NCBI RefSeq assembly: GCF_021271205.1
Contig: NZ_JAIWKS010000004.1
Coordinates: forward strand, 496,001 to 560,000
Direction: 5' to 3'
Source of the DNA: Pseudomonas uvaldensis
Lineage (GTDB): Bacteria; Pseudomonadota; Gammaproteobacteria; Pseudomonadales; Pseudomonadaceae
Length of the DNA stretch: 64,000 bases
Part shown: positions 28,098-37,503 of the stretch, piece by piece
Layout of the letters: the number at the start of each line of letters is the position of its first letter
Numbering within the stretch: position 1 is the first letter of the stretch
Notes under the pieces: generated by a model
The model's database searches: none
Seen by the model: only the letters and a program-made list of their open reading frames with translations
Told to the model about the DNA's origin: nothing
Position numbers and translations under genes: made by a program

Positions 28098-29096
28098 ATG
28101 GATCCGCGCAGTGAAGTACTGCTTCGTCAGGCCGAATTATTCCAGGGCGAGGTCCTGCTGACCGGCCTGCCTGCCGACGACCTGCTCGGACGCCTGCCGG
28201 AGGCCCATGGCTGGTGTTGGCACGCGGGCGATCAGGCCGCGCTGGAGGCTCGCTTCCCAGGGCGCAGCCATTTTGGCGTGAACGTACCCGAACGGGCATT
28301 CGACACGGCCGTGGTGTTCTTGCCCAAGGCCAAGGACCTCACCGACTACCTTCTCAATGCCGTGGCTTCGCGCCTGGCCGGTCGGGAGGTGTATCTGGTG
28401 GGCGAGAAACGCAGCGGCATCGAGGGTGCATCCAAGCAACTCAACCCGTTTGGCAAGCCGCGCAAACTCGACAGCGCCCGGCACTGCCAGCTGTGGCAGG
28501 TCACCGTTGCCGAAGCGCCGCAAGTCAAATCCCTGGAAAGCCTGGCCCAGACCTATGAACTGCCCCTGGCCGAAGGCCCATTGAAAATCGTCAGCCTGCC
28601 AGGCGTGTTCAGCCACGGTCGACTGGATCGCGGCAGTGCGCTGCTGCTCGAACATCTGGATAAATTGCCCAGTGGGCATCTATTGGACTTCGGCTGCGGT
28701 GCCGGCGTGTTGGGCGCAGCCGTCAAGCGTCGCTATCCGCATACCACGGTGACCCTGCTGGACGTGGACGCCTTCGCCGCCGCCAGCAGCCGCCTGACCC
28801 TGGCCGCCAACGGCCTGGAAGCCGAGGTGCTGACAGGCGACGGTATCGATGCCGCGCCCACGGGGCTGAACGCGATTTTGAGCAACCCACCGTTCCATAC
28901 CGGAGTACACACCGATTACCAGGCCACGGAGGACCTGCTGCGAAAAGCAGCCAGACATCTGAAAAATGGCGGTGAATTGCGCTTGGTGGCGAACAGCTTC
29001 CTCAAGTACCAACCACTGATCGAAGAGCATCTGGGCGTGTGCGCCATCAAGGCCGAAGGCCAGGGGTTTCGCATCTATCGGGCCAAGCGCGGCTGA
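28098..29096 (+). CDS. rsmC: 16S rRNA (guanine-1207-N2)-methyltransferase
   Basis: A 332-residue enzyme with duplicated methyltransferase folds: a degenerate N-terminal half and an active C-terminal half. S-adenosylmethionine motif I is [20 protein letters not shown] near residue 200, and the base-flipping catalytic motif is SNPPFHTG near residue 263. It methylates G1207 of 16S rRNA. The ATG at 28098, 20 codons into a longer open frame, is fixed by AAGGAG at 28086. Confidence 0.95.
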   Translation: MDPRSEVLLRQAELFQGEVLLTGLPADDLLGRLPEAHGWCWHAGDQAALEARFPGRSHFGVNVPERAFDTAVVFLPKAKDLTDYLLNAVASRLAGREVYLVGEKRSGIEGASKQLNPFGKPRKLDSARHCQLWQVTVAEAPQVKSLESLAQTYELPLAEGPLKIVSLPGVFSHGRLDRGSALLLEHLDKLPSGHLLDFGCGAGVLGAAVKRRYPHTTVTLLDVDAFAAASSRLTLAANGLEAEVLTGDGIDAAPTGLNAILSNPPFHTGVHTDYQATEDLLRKAARHLKNGGELRLVANSFLKYQPLIEEHLGVCAIKAEGQGFRIYRAKRG

Positions 29097-29154
29097 AGCT
29101 TTTTCAGAGACAGCACTTGCCCTATCGGATTTGCCTAGGCAGAATCCGCTCCGT

Positions 29155-29330
29155 CCTAGGGGAGTAGTCTCCCGCGAGCGCCCTGCTCGCCCGGCGTACG
29201 TCAACATACTTGGTCAGCAGGCCATGGCGTATGCGACCCAAGCGTCCACGTAGAGGGATGCTGGGTTTGACAAGACCTATGACACGCACACCTTACCCGG
29301 GGCGGGAAGGCTGTACGTGTCATAGCCGTG
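29155..29330 (+). promoter_or_regulatory. yybP-ykoY (manganese) riboswitch
   Basis: The conserved GGGGAGTAG core (about 29158-29166), a GCGAGC-GCCCT-GCTCGC hairpin and the second core segment GTCAACATACTTGG (about 29199) match the yybP-ykoY aptamer, whose two loops bind Mn2+. The following GACCTATGACACG and its partner CGTGTCATAG (about 29315-29325) form a long hairpin just ahead of the gene start, likely the expression platform. It lies directly upstream of an UPF0016 Mn exporter gene, a known pairing for this riboswitch. Boundaries are approximate. Confidence 0.9.
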
Positions 29331-29355
29331 TCGACCCGCCCCTTTAGGAACCCTG

Positions 29356-29940
29356 ATGCTGGATTCTTTCCTCGTACCAACCGCCATCGTTGCGCTGGCC
29401 GAAATCGGCGACAAGACGCAGTTGCTCGCACTCGTTCTGGCGGCTCGCTTTCGCAAGCCGTGGCCGATCATTGCCGGTATCGTCGCCGCGACCCTCGCCA
29501 ACCACGCGGCCGCCGGAGCGGTGGGCGCATGGGTCGGCAGCATTTTCTCGGACGCGGTGCTGCATTGGATTCTGGCCGCCAGCTTCGCCGCCACGGCGTT
29601 GTGGACCCTGGTCCCGGATAAGCTGGACGATGAAGAAACCACCACCGCCCGCAAGTTCGGGCCGTTCGTGACCACGCTGATCGCGTTCTTCCTGGCAGAA
29701 ATCGGTGACAAGACCCAGATCGCCACCGTGATGCTCGCCGCTCAATACCCGGAGTTGTGGCTGGTCATCATTGGCACCACCGTGGGCATGCTGATTGCCA
29801 ACGTGCCGGTGGTATTGGCGGGCAACTTTGCCGCCGAGAAACTGCCCCTGACGCTGATCCGCCGCCTGGCCGCCTCGGCCTTTTTCATCCTGGCGGTCGT
29901 GGCGGGGTACAAGGCGATGCAGAGCAGTGGGTGGGTTTGA
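29356..29940 (+). CDS. UPF0016/GDT1 (TMEM165) family manganese exporter
   Basis: A 194-residue inner-membrane protein with two inverted repeats of three helices, each with the family motif EIGDKTQ: VALAEIGDKTQLLALVLAARFRKPWPI near residue 12 and FLAEIGDKTQIATVMLAAQYPE near residue 117. Family members (Gdt1, MneA) export Mn2+ or Ca2+. A Mn2+ riboswitch in its leader agrees with a role in relieving manganese excess. AGGAACCCTG precedes the ATG. Confidence 0.93.
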   Translation: MLDSFLVPTAIVALAEIGDKTQLLALVLAARFRKPWPIIAGIVAATLANHAAAGAVGAWVGSIFSDAVLHWILAASFAATALWTLVPDKLDDEETTTARKFGPFVTTLIAFFLAEIGDKTQIATVMLAAQYPELWLVIIGTTVGMLIANVPVVLAGNFAAEKLPLTLIRRLAASAFFILAVVAGYKAMQSSGWV

Positions 29941-29970
29941 CTGGTAAGCCAGTAATTCCGTGTCATCGTT

Positions 29971-30066
29971 CATCGCGAGCAGGCTCGCTCCCACAGGGGA
30001 TTTGCAGTGACCACTTTTTTTGTGAGCACCCGCGGCCAATGTGGGAGCGAGGCCGCTCGCGATAGC
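29971..30066. repeat. REP pair (REPIN)
   Basis: An inverted pair of GTGGGAGCGAG-type hairpins lies between two convergent genes. The right copy has GGCCGCTCGCG in place of CCTGCTCGCG, a diverged loop. Confidence 0.85.
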
Positions 30067-30093
30067 GTCAGCAGCCTCACCACATAAGAATGG

Positions 30094-30909
30094 TTACTTC
30101 CTGGCCTGCTGATACAACGGCATCACCTTCGGAATCGCCGCCTGCAACGAGGCGATCCGGCTGGACGACGATGGGTGGGTGCTCATGAACTCCGGCGGCG
30201 CGCCCTCCGAGGCCTTGCTCATCTTGTTCCACAAGGTGATCGCGGCATTCGGATCGTAGCCCGCACGGGCGGCCAGCTCGAGGCCGATCAAGTCGGCTTC
30301 GTTCTCGTTGCCACGACTGTTGGGCAAGGTCATGCCATAGTTCGCCACGGTGTCGGCCAACGCCAGGCTGTCCTGGCCCAGGCCGAACAACGCACCGGCG
30401 CCCTGCTTGGCCATCTCGATACCGTAGGCCTTGGACATCGCTTCACGGCCGTGCTCACGCAGGGCGTGGGCGATTTCATGGCCCATGATCGCGGCGATTT
30501 CAGCGTCGGTCAGCTTCAACTGGTCGATCAGCCCGGTGTAGAACATGATCTTGCCGCCGGGGCCACAGTTGGCGTTGAGCTCGTCACTCTTGATGAGGTT
30601 CACTTCCCAGTTCCATTGCGCCGCATCCGGGCGGAACACCGGGGCCTGGGCAATCAGCCGGTCGGCAATGACCTGAACGCGCTTGGCATCGGCGCTGGTC
30701 TTGTCCAGCACGCCCTTGGCGCTCGCCTCGCCCATGGTCTTCTGATAGGACTGGGCGTACATCTGGTTGACCTCGGCGCTGGACAGCATGCTGAACATGT
30801 ACTGCTTGCGCTCCACGCCCACGGCTCCGCCGCTGGTGGTATTGACCGATTGGCAACCGGCAAGCAACAGGCCCGCGCTCAGCGCACTTACCATCAATGT
30901 CTTGTTCAT
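30094..30909 (-). CDS. M48 family metalloprotease lipoprotein
   Basis: A 271-residue lipoprotein: signal peptide with lipobox LAGC (Cys19), then a peptidase M48 domain with the zinc motif GHEIAHALREHGREAM (HExxH near residue 143) and the third ligand Glu in NSRGNENEADLIGLELAARAGYDP. This arrangement is that of LoiP/YggG-like outer-membrane proteases involved in envelope quality control. It is divergent from the chemoreceptor gene across about 220 bp and convergent with the Mn exporter. Confidence 0.92.
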   Translation of the reverse strand: MNKTLMVSALSAGLLLAGCQSVNTTSGGAVGVERKQYMFSMLSSAEVNQMYAQSYQKTMGEASAKGVLDKTSADAKRVQVIADRLIAQAPVFRPDAAQWNWEVNLIKSDELNANCGPGGKIMFYTGLIDQLKLTDAEIAAIMGHEIAHALREHGREAMSKAYGIEMAKQGAGALFGLGQDSLALADTVANYGMTLPNSRGNENEADLIGLELAARAGYDPNAAITLWNKMSKASEGAPPEFMSTHPSSSSRIASLQAAIPKVMPLYQQARK

Positions 30910-31129
30910 ATGAAAGGAAGCTCCCTGGAATCGTGGGCGTATCCTATTCGGGGTTTTGTATCCGCGCCAGATACACAGCGAGGGATTACAGCTATTTCAG
31001 ACAGATCTCACCTCGCGTCATTTACGACATCCACAATCGCAAAAAAGCCATCCGACGAGCAGCCTCTCATGCCGGGCCCCGAAGATGCCGATACAAGCTT
31101 CAGACGTCATTCCCGCGTCCGGAGCCTTT

Positions 31130-33268
31130 ATGAAATTCAAATCGATCCAATTTTCCGTCGCAGCCCTGGCCGGTGCCATCGTACTCAGCGTGGTCGGTGC
31201 CCTGGTGCTGTACGCGCTGTTTGCCGGCGCCCGCACCCAGGAGATGGTGCAGCAGCGTACGAAGGCGCAGTTCGAGCAACTCATCGAGCAACGCCTAAGC
31301 GCCCTGGCCCATACCCAGGCCAGCCTGATCCAGCGGGAACTGGAAGCGCCACTGCTGCTTGCCAAAGGCGTGGCCACTACGAATGCCTTGATGGGCATGA
31401 ACGGCACGGACGGCAACCCGCAATTGAAGATTCCCCGTGAACAGATGATCAGTCTGTTGCGCGAAACCGTGGTGCGCAATCCGAAAGTCCTGGGCGCCTA
31501 CATCGCCTGGGAACCGAACGCCATCGACCACAACGACGCCAGCTACGTGAACAGCCAGGTGGTGGGCATGGAAACCAACGGCCGTTTCCTGCCGTGGTGG
31601 TTCCGCAACCAGGACGGCACCCTGGGCCTGGAAAAACTCGCCGACGTGACCGACCAGAAAATGCTGTCCACGGGTATCCGCGCCAGCGAGTACTACCTGT
31701 GCTCCCAGGAAAGCAGGAAAGCCTGCGTCATCGACCCGGCGCCCTATCGCGTCGGCAGCACCATGACCATGCTCGCCTCGTTCATCGAACCGATCATGGT
31801 CGATGGCAAGTTTCAGGGCATCGTCGGGGCCGACCTGTCGGTGAACTTCATCCAGGACATGCTCGTTGCCGCTGATGGCAAACTGTACAACGGCGCAGGG
31901 GAAATGGCGCTGCTGTCCAGCAATAACCGGCTGGTGGCGTTCACCAAGGATCCGAGCAAACTCGGAGAGAAGGCCAGCGACCTGCTGGACGCCAGTGAGC
32001 TGGACAACCTGGCCCGGCTCGGCGTCGGTGAAGTGCGCTACGACATCGATGAAGAACACGGGCACATCGAGGTGTACATGCCGTTCGGCATCGGCGAGAC
32101 CAGCGCTCGCTGGACGCTGATGCTGCAGCTGCCACTGAATGCAGTGATGGCCGACCTGCAAGCCTTGCAGCATGACCTCGACCAACAACGCGAAACCGAC
32201 ATCTTCGGCATGGCCATGGTGGGGCTGGTGATTGCCGGTATTGGCCTCTTGGTGATCTGGCTGGTGGGTCATGGCATCGCCCGGCCACTCAAGCAGATGG
32301 TGGCGATGCTCGATGACATCGCCCAGGGCGAAGGCGACCTGACCCGTCGCCTGGTCAGCGACCGTGCCGATGAACTGGGCGCAATCGCCAGAGGCTTCAA
32401 CACTTTCCTGAGCAAGTTGCAGGGCATGATCAGCCAAGTGGTGATTTCAGTGCAAAGCGTCAGCGATTCCTCGGAGCACACCGCCGACATCGCGATCCGC
32501 ACCAACCAGGGCGTGCACAAGCAAATGTCGGAGATCGATCAGGTCGCCACTGCCGTGCAGGAAATGACCGCCACCGCCCAGGACGTGGCGCGCAACGCGA
32601 CCCAGGCCGCCCAGGCCGCCAGCCACGCGGATCAGGCCGCAAGCCAGGGCATGCAGATCGTGCGGGACACCTCCACCGCCATCGGCGCCCTGGCCGTGGA
32701 AATCGGCCGGGCGGTGGGCGTGGTGCAAAACCTGGCCAAGGACAGCGAGAACATCAATGCGATTCTCACCGCGATCCGCGGGATCGCCGAGCAGACCAAC
32801 CTGCTGGCCCTCAACGCGGCCATCGAGGCAGCCCGGGCCGGCGAACAGGGTCGCGGCTTCGCGGTAGTAGCCGACGAGGTACGCAACCTGGCGCAGAAGA
32901 CACAACAGGCCACGGAAGAAATACAATCGATGATCCAGCAACTGCAACAGGGCACACGAGACGTCGTGCGGGTGATGGAAGACAGCCAGCACCGTACCGA
33001 TGAGAGTGTGCGACACGCGTCAAAAGCAGCCCAGGCCCTGGAAACCATCACCCAGGCCGTATCGGTGATCAATGACATGAACACCCAGATCGCCAGCGCC
33101 GCCGAAGAGCAAAGCGCCGTGGCCGACGACATCAACCGCAACGTGATCAACATCGGGCAGGTGGCGAACGAAGTGGCGGGCGGCGCGGATGAGTCCAGTG
33201 AAGCCAGTGCGGGTTTGACCAAGTTGGCGGAACAGCAGCGGCGGTTGATCAATCAGTTCAGGGTCTGA
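31130..33268 (+). CDS. Methyl-accepting chemotaxis protein with dCache ligand-binding domain
   Basis: A 712-residue receptor. Transmembrane helix 1 lies at about residues 7-29, a periplasmic dCache domain at about 45-340 (including [17 protein letters not shown] and [34 protein letters not shown], the ligand-pocket region), helix 2 at about 356-380, then HAMP and a cytoplasmic signalling domain with the hairpin tip [35 protein letters not shown] near residue 555. The ligand is unknown. The ATG at 31130 is chosen over an upstream in-frame start because GGAG lies 6 nt ahead and the transmembrane helix follows directly. A perfect hairpin begins 6 bp after the stop. Confidence 0.93.
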   Translation: MKFKSIQFSVAALAGAIVLSVVGALVLYALFAGARTQEMVQQRTKAQFEQLIEQRLSALAHTQASLIQRELEAPLLLAKGVATTNALMGMNGTDGNPQLKIPREQMISLLRETVVRNPKVLGAYIAWEPNAIDHNDASYVNSQVVGMETNGRFLPWWFRNQDGTLGLEKLADVTDQKMLSTGIRASEYYLCSQESRKACVIDPAPYRVGSTMTMLASFIEPIMVDGKFQGIVGADLSVNFIQDMLVAADGKLYNGAGEMALLSSNNRLVAFTKDPSKLGEKASDLLDASELDNLARLGVGEVRYDIDEEHGHIEVYMPFGIGETSARWTLMLQLPLNAVMADLQALQHDLDQQRETDIFGMAMVGLVIAGIGLLVIWLVGHGIARPLKQMVAMLDDIAQGEGDLTRRLVSDRADELGAIARGFNTFLSKLQGMISQVVISVQSVSDSSEHTADIAIRTNQGVHKQMSEIDQVATAVQEMTATAQDVARNATQAAQAASHADQAASQGMQIVRDTSTAIGALAVEIGRAVGVVQNLAKDSENINAILTAIRGIAEQTNLLALNAAIEAARAGEQGRGFAVVADEVRNLAQKTQQATEEIQSMIQQLQQGTRDVVRVMEDSQHRTDESVRHASKAAQALETITQAVSVINDMNTQIASAAEEQSAVADDINRNVINIGQVANEVAGGADESSEASAGLTKLAEQQRRLINQFRV

Positions 33269-33273
33269 TCCAG

Positions 33274-33305
33274 GGTCCCATCGCGAGCAGGCTCGCGATG
33301 GGACC
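33274..33305. repeat. Perfect 15-bp-stem hairpin built from a REP core
   Basis: GGTCCCATCGCGAGC (33274-33288) and GCTCGCGATGGGACC (33291-33305) are exact inverses separated by two bases. The REP core CGCGAGCAGGCTCGCG is present without the usual TCCCAC flank. It follows the chemoreceptor stop and may act as an mRNA end. Confidence 0.9.
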
Positions 33306-33323
33306 AGCCCAGGCACCGCATAC

Positions 33324-33947
33324 TCAAGCCGGAGTCAGGCACTCCGGCCCGTTGAGCTTCGGATCGTTGACCAGGTTCGCCAGCACCCGCTCGCGCAGTT
33401 GCGCCGGCTCGCTCGCCAGCAGCCCTTGCAAGGCATGCAACGGCGTCTCGGGGTCGAGCCATATCCGCTGCCCCTCTTCATTCAGAATCAACGGCCGGCG
33501 TTGCCCCGCCGCCGGCTGGGTGATAACCGCGGTGCTCAGCCACACCTGTTCCTGCACCGGGTACGCTTCCCAGATCGCGGCAAAGAACAGCGACGAACCT
33601 TCTCCGGGCGTCAGCCAGAAAGGCCGCTTGCGCGTGCCACCACGCCACTCATAAAAACCGTTCGCCGGCAACAGGCAGCGGCGCAGGCGCAAGGCTTCAC
33701 GGAACATTGGTTGCTCGGCCACGGTTTCGGCCCGGGCATGGGCGGGCGTGCGCGACAAGTCGGTCAACCATGGCGGCGTCAGCCCCCAACGCGCCCGCGC
33801 CAGTTCGCGCCGGCCTTCGGCGTCGGCCCGCAGCATCAGCACCGAGTCATTGGGCGAAATATTCCATTGGGCCTTCTGGTCGGCGGGGAAGCCGGGCAAG
33901 GCCGCGAAAGCGGGGTTCCAGCGAAACAGGGCATAACGTCCACACAT
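33324..33947 (-). CDS. HMCES/YedK (SOS response-associated) abasic-site DNA-protein crosslink protein
   Basis: A 207-residue SRAP-domain protein that covalently shields abasic sites in single-stranded DNA through its N-terminal cysteine. It begins MCGRYAL, so Cys2 is exposed after Met removal, which decides the start over a TTG four codons upstream. Further active-site elements are the Asn in WNISPNDSVL, RARWGLTPPW, RAETVAEQPMFREALRLRRCLLPANGFYEW with the catalytic Glu, and the late His in TPLHALQGLL. Complete and of normal length. Confidence 0.94.
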   Translation of the reverse strand: MCGRYALFRWNPAFAALPGFPADQKAQWNISPNDSVLMLRADAEGRRELARARWGLTPPWLTDLSRTPAHARAETVAEQPMFREALRLRRCLLPANGFYEWRGGTRKRPFWLTPGEGSSLFFAAIWEAYPVQEQVWLSTAVITQPAAGQRRPLILNEEGQRIWLDPETPLHALQGLLASEPAQLRERVLANLVNDPKLNGPECLTPA

Positions 33948-33986
33948 GGGGCAACACAACTCTTGATCAAACGGGCCGCCAGCCTA

Positions 33987-34126
33987 GGCTTTGTACGAAA
34001 AGCCTTGAGACGCAGGTCAGGCGAGGCGAAAACAGCCGAGCGAGCGCAGTGTACTGGAGTACATGAGCATTGCGAGGCTGTATTCAACGCAGCATGAACG
34101 AGTATCAAGACTTTTCGTACAGAGCC
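33987..34126. mobile_element. MITE-like non-autonomous element, 140 bp, TA target site
   Basis: The left terminal inverted repeat reads GGCTTTGTACGAAAAG then CCTTGA; the right reads, on the other strand, GGCTCTGTACGAAAAG then TCTTGATA. They match at 20 of 22 positions. TA flanks both ends (33985-33986 and 34127-34128), a target duplication of the Tc1/IS630-like kind. The interior folds on itself (GAAAACAGCC against GGCTGTATTC, centre GTACTGGAGTAC) and encodes no protein. The mobilising transposase is not in the window. Confidence 0.8.
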
Positions 34127-34401
34127 TAACAGACCAGCGTGCCGGGATAACTGTCGGGTTCATCGCCAGGCAATGGCAGCGCGACATTGTAGACAGCGAT
34201 CAATTCCCTGGCGCGTTGCGCCTGGTCGTCCTCCACCGCCAGCCCCAGCAGGCCCTGCACCGGCAACTCACCGATCCCGCCGACCAAATCACGCCCCACC
34301 AGATACGCCGTAATGCCTTCGCTGGCGAGCATGCCTTGCAGCAGCTCGCCCTCCATCAGGTTTTCCAGTTCGTAGATTCGCTGCATCGGCGCCCCCGTCA
34401 T
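34126..34401 (-). CDS. DUF2007 family putative signal-transducing protein
   Basis: A 91-residue protein: MQRIYELENLMEGELLQGMLASEGITAYLVGRDLVGGIGELPVQGLLGLAVEDDQAQRARELIAVYN is the ferredoxin-like DUF2007 domain. The start at 34401 overlaps the stop of the upstream gene (ATGA), giving a coupled pair with the CPXCG gene. The function is unknown. The TAG stop consists of the TA target site plus the terminal G of the MITE, so the C-terminus (ends GTLVC) abuts the insertion. Confidence 0.85.
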   Translation of the reverse strand: MTGAPMQRIYELENLMEGELLQGMLASEGITAYLVGRDLVGGIGELPVQGLLGLAVEDDQAQRARELIAVYNVALPLPGDEPDSYPGTLVC

Positions 34402-34580
34402 TCGTTTTCGCTGTAGACCGTGAGATGCCACTCCTCTTCGTGAACCTGCAAGACGAAGGTGATGGGCTTGCAACAAACCTGGCAGTCCTCGATATAGGTC
34501 TGGTCACCACCGGACAGGTCCACGGTCGTCTCAACCTCTTCACCACAATAGGGACAATCGTAAAGAGCAGATTCCAGCAT
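34398..34580 (-). CDS. CPXCG motif-containing cysteine-rich protein
   Basis: A 60-residue protein with two cysteine pairs, DCPYCGEEVE and DCQVCCKPITF, the pattern of a zinc ribbon, then a beta-hairpin tail (FVLQVHEEEWHLTVYSENE). The family is widespread in Pseudomonas and other gammaproteobacteria, without a known role. It overlaps the DUF2007 gene start by four bases and they are likely cotranscribed. Confidence 0.88.
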   Translation of the reverse strand: MLESALYDCPYCGEEVETTVDLSGGDQTYIEDCQVCCKPITFVLQVHEEEWHLTVYSENE

Positions 34581-34723
34581 CGCGGTCTCCCAGGTGACTT
34601 GTGCGTATAATCGCCGGTCTATTTGCAGGGCTATTTTCGTCTGGCTTGTTTTCCAGGCCGTGCCCTGTCGTTTTTTTGATCGAACCCTTAACTTACCTTA
34701 GCCGTTTCCAACAAGAGAGCATG

Positions 34724-35887
34724 ATGGGCGAATTCGATGCCATCCGACCTTACGACGACAGCGAAGTCCCAGCGGTGCTGGCACGGTTGCTCGGCGACAA
34801 GGCGTTTCTAGATATCCTCACCCACTTCCGCTTTCCGCGCCTGGCCGGTGCTTTCGGCTGGATGCTCAAACCTCTTATAGCGCAAAGATTGCGTCGAGAG
34901 TTCGCCGGCGTGACCTCGGTCGCCACCTTGCAGGATAAAGTGGAGTTCTACGTCGACCACACCATCGAACGCGCCACCGATGGCGTGACCTACACCGGGG
35001 TGGAGCAATTCAAGTCAGGCAGTGCTTACCTGTTCATCGCCAACCACCGCGACATCGTCATGGACCCGGCCTTCGTCAACTACGCCGTCTACCACGCTGG
35101 CCTGCCGACCCCACGCATTGCCATTGGCGACAACCTGCTGCAAAAACCCTTCGTCAGCGACCTGATGCGCCTGAACAAGAGCTTCATCGTGCACCGCTCC
35201 CTCACCGGGCGGAAGGAGAAGCTGGCGGCGTATCAATTGCTTTCGGCCTACATCAACCACTCGATCCGCAACGACTGCGCTTCGATCTGGATCGCCCAGG
35301 CCGAGGGCCGGGCCAAGGACGGCGACGACCGTACCGAGTCGGCGATCCTCAAGATGTTCCATATGAGTCGCAAGGACGAGCCGTTCGGTGAGGTCATCCA
35401 ATCGCTGAACCTCACTCCCGTGTCCATCAGCTATGAATACGACCCGTGCGACCAGGCCAAGGCGCGGGAGCTGTATATCCGCGCCACCACCGGCACCTAC
35501 ACCAAGGCCCCGGGCGAAGATGACGTGAGCATCGCCAAGGGCATCACCGGCTACAAGGGTCGGGTACACGTGAACTTTGCCGCGCCGATCACCGAGCTGT
35601 TCGAAGACACCAAGCAATTGGCCCAGGAAATGGACCGGCAGATTCTCGGTGGCTATCGCCTGTTCCCGGTGCATTACCTGGCTTACGCCCAGTGGGCCGA
35701 CGCCGACCCGCAACTGGAGGTTCCGAAAGCGGCCGAGGTATTTGGCGCCGAGGAATTGGCCAAGGCCCAGGAAGAATGGCAACGCCGGCTGGACGCCTGC
35801 CCGGCGGAACACCGTCCATTCCTGGTGCTGCAATATGCGACACCGGTGCGTAATCAATATCGGGTCAAGGCGGGGTTGGCGCTGTAA
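34724..35887 (+). CDS. 1-acyl-sn-glycerol-3-phosphate acyltransferase-like protein (PlsC superfamily)
   Basis: A 387-residue acyltransferase. The catalytic HX4D motif is NHRDIVMDPAF near residue 106; the substrate motif is LNKSFIVHRSLTGRKEKL, followed by SIWIAQAEGRAKDGDDRTESAILKMF, a variant of the family's EGTRS block, and LTPVSISYEYDP. It is longer than PlsC and resembles uncharacterised lipid acyltransferases found in many pseudomonads. Two adjacent ATGs exist; the second (34724) is better spaced from AAGAGAG. A longer open frame to 34601 lacks a ribosome binding site. Confidence 0.85.
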   Translation: MGEFDAIRPYDDSEVPAVLARLLGDKAFLDILTHFRFPRLAGAFGWMLKPLIAQRLRREFAGVTSVATLQDKVEFYVDHTIERATDGVTYTGVEQFKSGSAYLFIANHRDIVMDPAFVNYAVYHAGLPTPRIAIGDNLLQKPFVSDLMRLNKSFIVHRSLTGRKEKLAAYQLLSAYINHSIRNDCASIWIAQAEGRAKDGDDRTESAILKMFHMSRKDEPFGEVIQSLNLTPVSISYEYDPCDQAKARELYIRATTGTYTKAPGEDDVSIAKGITGYKGRVHVNFAAPITELFEDTKQLAQEMDRQILGGYRLFPVHYLAYAQWADADPQLEVPKAAEVFGAEELAKAQEEWQRRLDACPAEHRPFLVLQYATPVRNQYRVKAGLAL

Positions 35888-35903
35888 GGCGCCAAATGCT
35901 GCC

Positions 35904-36188
35904 TCAACGGATCTGCGTGCTGATCCAGGAAACCAACAACGCCAGCGCCAGGCAGCCGAAACCGAATCGGTAGAAGAATCGGTTCATGCGCTGGGTCGCC
36001 AGGTCCAGCAGCGCTTCGAACCGTTCTTCGCCATTGCCATTGCGCGCTTCGAGGCTGGCCCGCGCCCGCAGTTCACGACGGCGCGTGGCGTGCAGCAACC
36101 AACCGCCAGGGCAGGCAAACAGCAGGGCGATCAGGTTGATCAGCTTGGCAGGATGATTGGCGAACAGCGAAAGCAGATGCAGCGACAT
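35904..36188 (-). CDS. Small membrane protein of unknown function
   Basis: A 94-residue protein with two hydrophobic segments (about residues 14-32, KLINLIALLFACPGGWLLHA, and 72-90, FGFGCLALALLVSWI) joined by a basic, helix-prone loop. The ATG at 36188 has GAGG 7 nt upstream. No domain is recognised. It converges on the acyltransferase gene with only 16 bp between stops. Confidence 0.7.
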   Translation of the reverse strand: MSLHLLSLFANHPAKLINLIALLFACPGGWLLHATRRRELRARASLEARNGNGEERFEALLDLATQRMNRFFYRFGFGCLALALLVSWISTQIR

Positions 36189-36386
36189 CGAAAACCTCAA
36201 AGAGCGCGACCAGACGAACGGGGCGGGGATTCTACCGAAAGCACGCAGCCCTGCCCTGTTTTTTCCGACCTGTGGAGCAAGGCTCGCTTGCCGCTGGACT
36301 GAGCCACAGATTAATTTCAGCCGTCACGATTTCGTCATCTGAGCAGGCCACTCTGTCGCCCGTCAAAAACCTGCACGGACCCCACC

Positions 36387-36593
36387 ATGCTCCACGCTGA
36401 AAACCAGGATCGTCTCTACCTCATCACCCCGAGCGAGGAACAACAGAACCTTGTCGGAAGCCTGTCCTTCAACGTACAGGATCGGCACTGGCTGGTGTAT
36501 TGCGCCCTTGGCGGCCATCAACATGCCGACCTGCCCGAGACCGACCTGCTGACCGGCATCAGTGTGCTGGAGTTGTACTCGCAGGCTGCATGA
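36387..36593 (+). CDS. Small conserved-looking protein of unknown function
   Basis: A 68-residue soluble protein (starts MLHAENQDRLYLITPSEEQQ). It has regular Pseudomonas codon use, an ATG, and lies alone between two minus-strand genes and just ahead of a REP pair. No signal peptide, membrane segment or motif is visible. The ribosome binding site is weak, so the gene call rests on codon bias and the absence of a competing frame. Confidence 0.6.
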   Translation: MLHAENQDRLYLITPSEEQQNLVGSLSFNVQDRHWLVYCALGGHQHADLPETDLLTGISVLELYSQAA

Positions 36594-36600
36594 AAACGAC

Positions 36601-36689
36601 TGTGGGAGCGAGCCTGCTCGCGATAGCGATTTATCGGTCACATTGATTTCGAATGTGCCATCGCCATCGCGAGCAGGCTCGCTCCCACC
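36601..36689. repeat. REP pair (REPIN)
   Basis: GTGGGAGCGAGCCTGCTCGCGATAGCG and its inverted copy flank about 40 bp between convergent genes. Confidence 0.9.
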
Positions 36690-36719
36690 GGGTGGAATTG
36701 CCTGGAAGACCGGGAAATC

Positions 36720-37304
36720 CTACTCAGCCAGCACCTGGCCAATGGTCGGATCCTTGAACAGTCGGGTCAGAGCGTCGCTCAATACGTCGCTGACCAGCTT
36801 GGTGTTCGTGTCCTGGTTGGGTGCCATGCCGAAGCGCTGGTCCAGCGAAGCGCCATACCGACCGCTATAGCGACGGTTGGCATTCTGCACATCGGATCGG
36901 AAGGTCGCGCCGATGGTGGCTTCGGTCACGTACATGCCTTCCTTGGGCGATTGATATTTCAGCTCGGCCAGGGTGACCGTCAGTTGCGGTGCGTTCATCG
37001 CATTCGGGGTCGGGGTGAAGCCGAGCAAACGCACCGCCGCTTCGGCCTGGGCCTGCAGCTTGGGCAGGATCTGTGCGCCTTGCACCGTGATCACGCTGGT
37101 TTCCGGGTACAGGCCACCACGGGTGCCAAGGGTCGGCGACGGACGACCGTCCACCACCCGCACCACCACCGGCTGGCCGCGCCCCACAGGCGCCAATTGG
37201 GCGTTGAGCTTGGGTTCCGGGTTAAGTTGTTGCGGGCTGTGGGCACAGCCGACGAGGGTCAGACTGGTCACAGCGATCAAACCGAACAACAGGCGTTGCA
37301 ACAT
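36720..37304 (-). CDS. yajG: YajG family lipoprotein
   Basis: A 194-residue lipoprotein with signal peptide and lipobox LVGC (Cys20). The body matches the YajG pattern: VVVRVVDGRPSPTLGTRGGLYPETSVITVQGAQILPKLQAQAEAAVRLLGF, then ELKYQSPKEGMYVTEATIGATFRSDVQN and a terminal LSDALTRLFKDPTIGQVLAE. The role in the outer membrane is not known. The start at 37304 follows GGAGAG; an upstream in-frame ATG eight codons earlier would spoil the signal peptide. Confidence 0.88.
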   Translation of the reverse strand: MLQRLLFGLIAVTSLTLVGCAHSPQQLNPEPKLNAQLAPVGRGQPVVVRVVDGRPSPTLGTRGGLYPETSVITVQGAQILPKLQAQAEAAVRLLGFTPTPNAMNAPQLTVTLAELKYQSPKEGMYVTEATIGATFRSDVQNANRRYSGRYGASLDQRFGMAPNQDTNTKLVSDVLSDALTRLFKDPTIGQVLAE

Positions 37305-37503
37305 GCTCTTCTCTCCAGAATCGGGCACTGACAGGCCCGCAGTATAGCGGTGCGCCAGGGCGGCGAACTAGCCGACGAATACCGAAATCTATGACATGAA
37401 CCGCCAATTCCGGTTCCTGTCACTCCATTGTCACGGTCCTTACACCGACATGTCATGGCCCGCTGTCAGGCTGACTCCAAGCTCCCCTATACGGTATTCG
37501 ATC

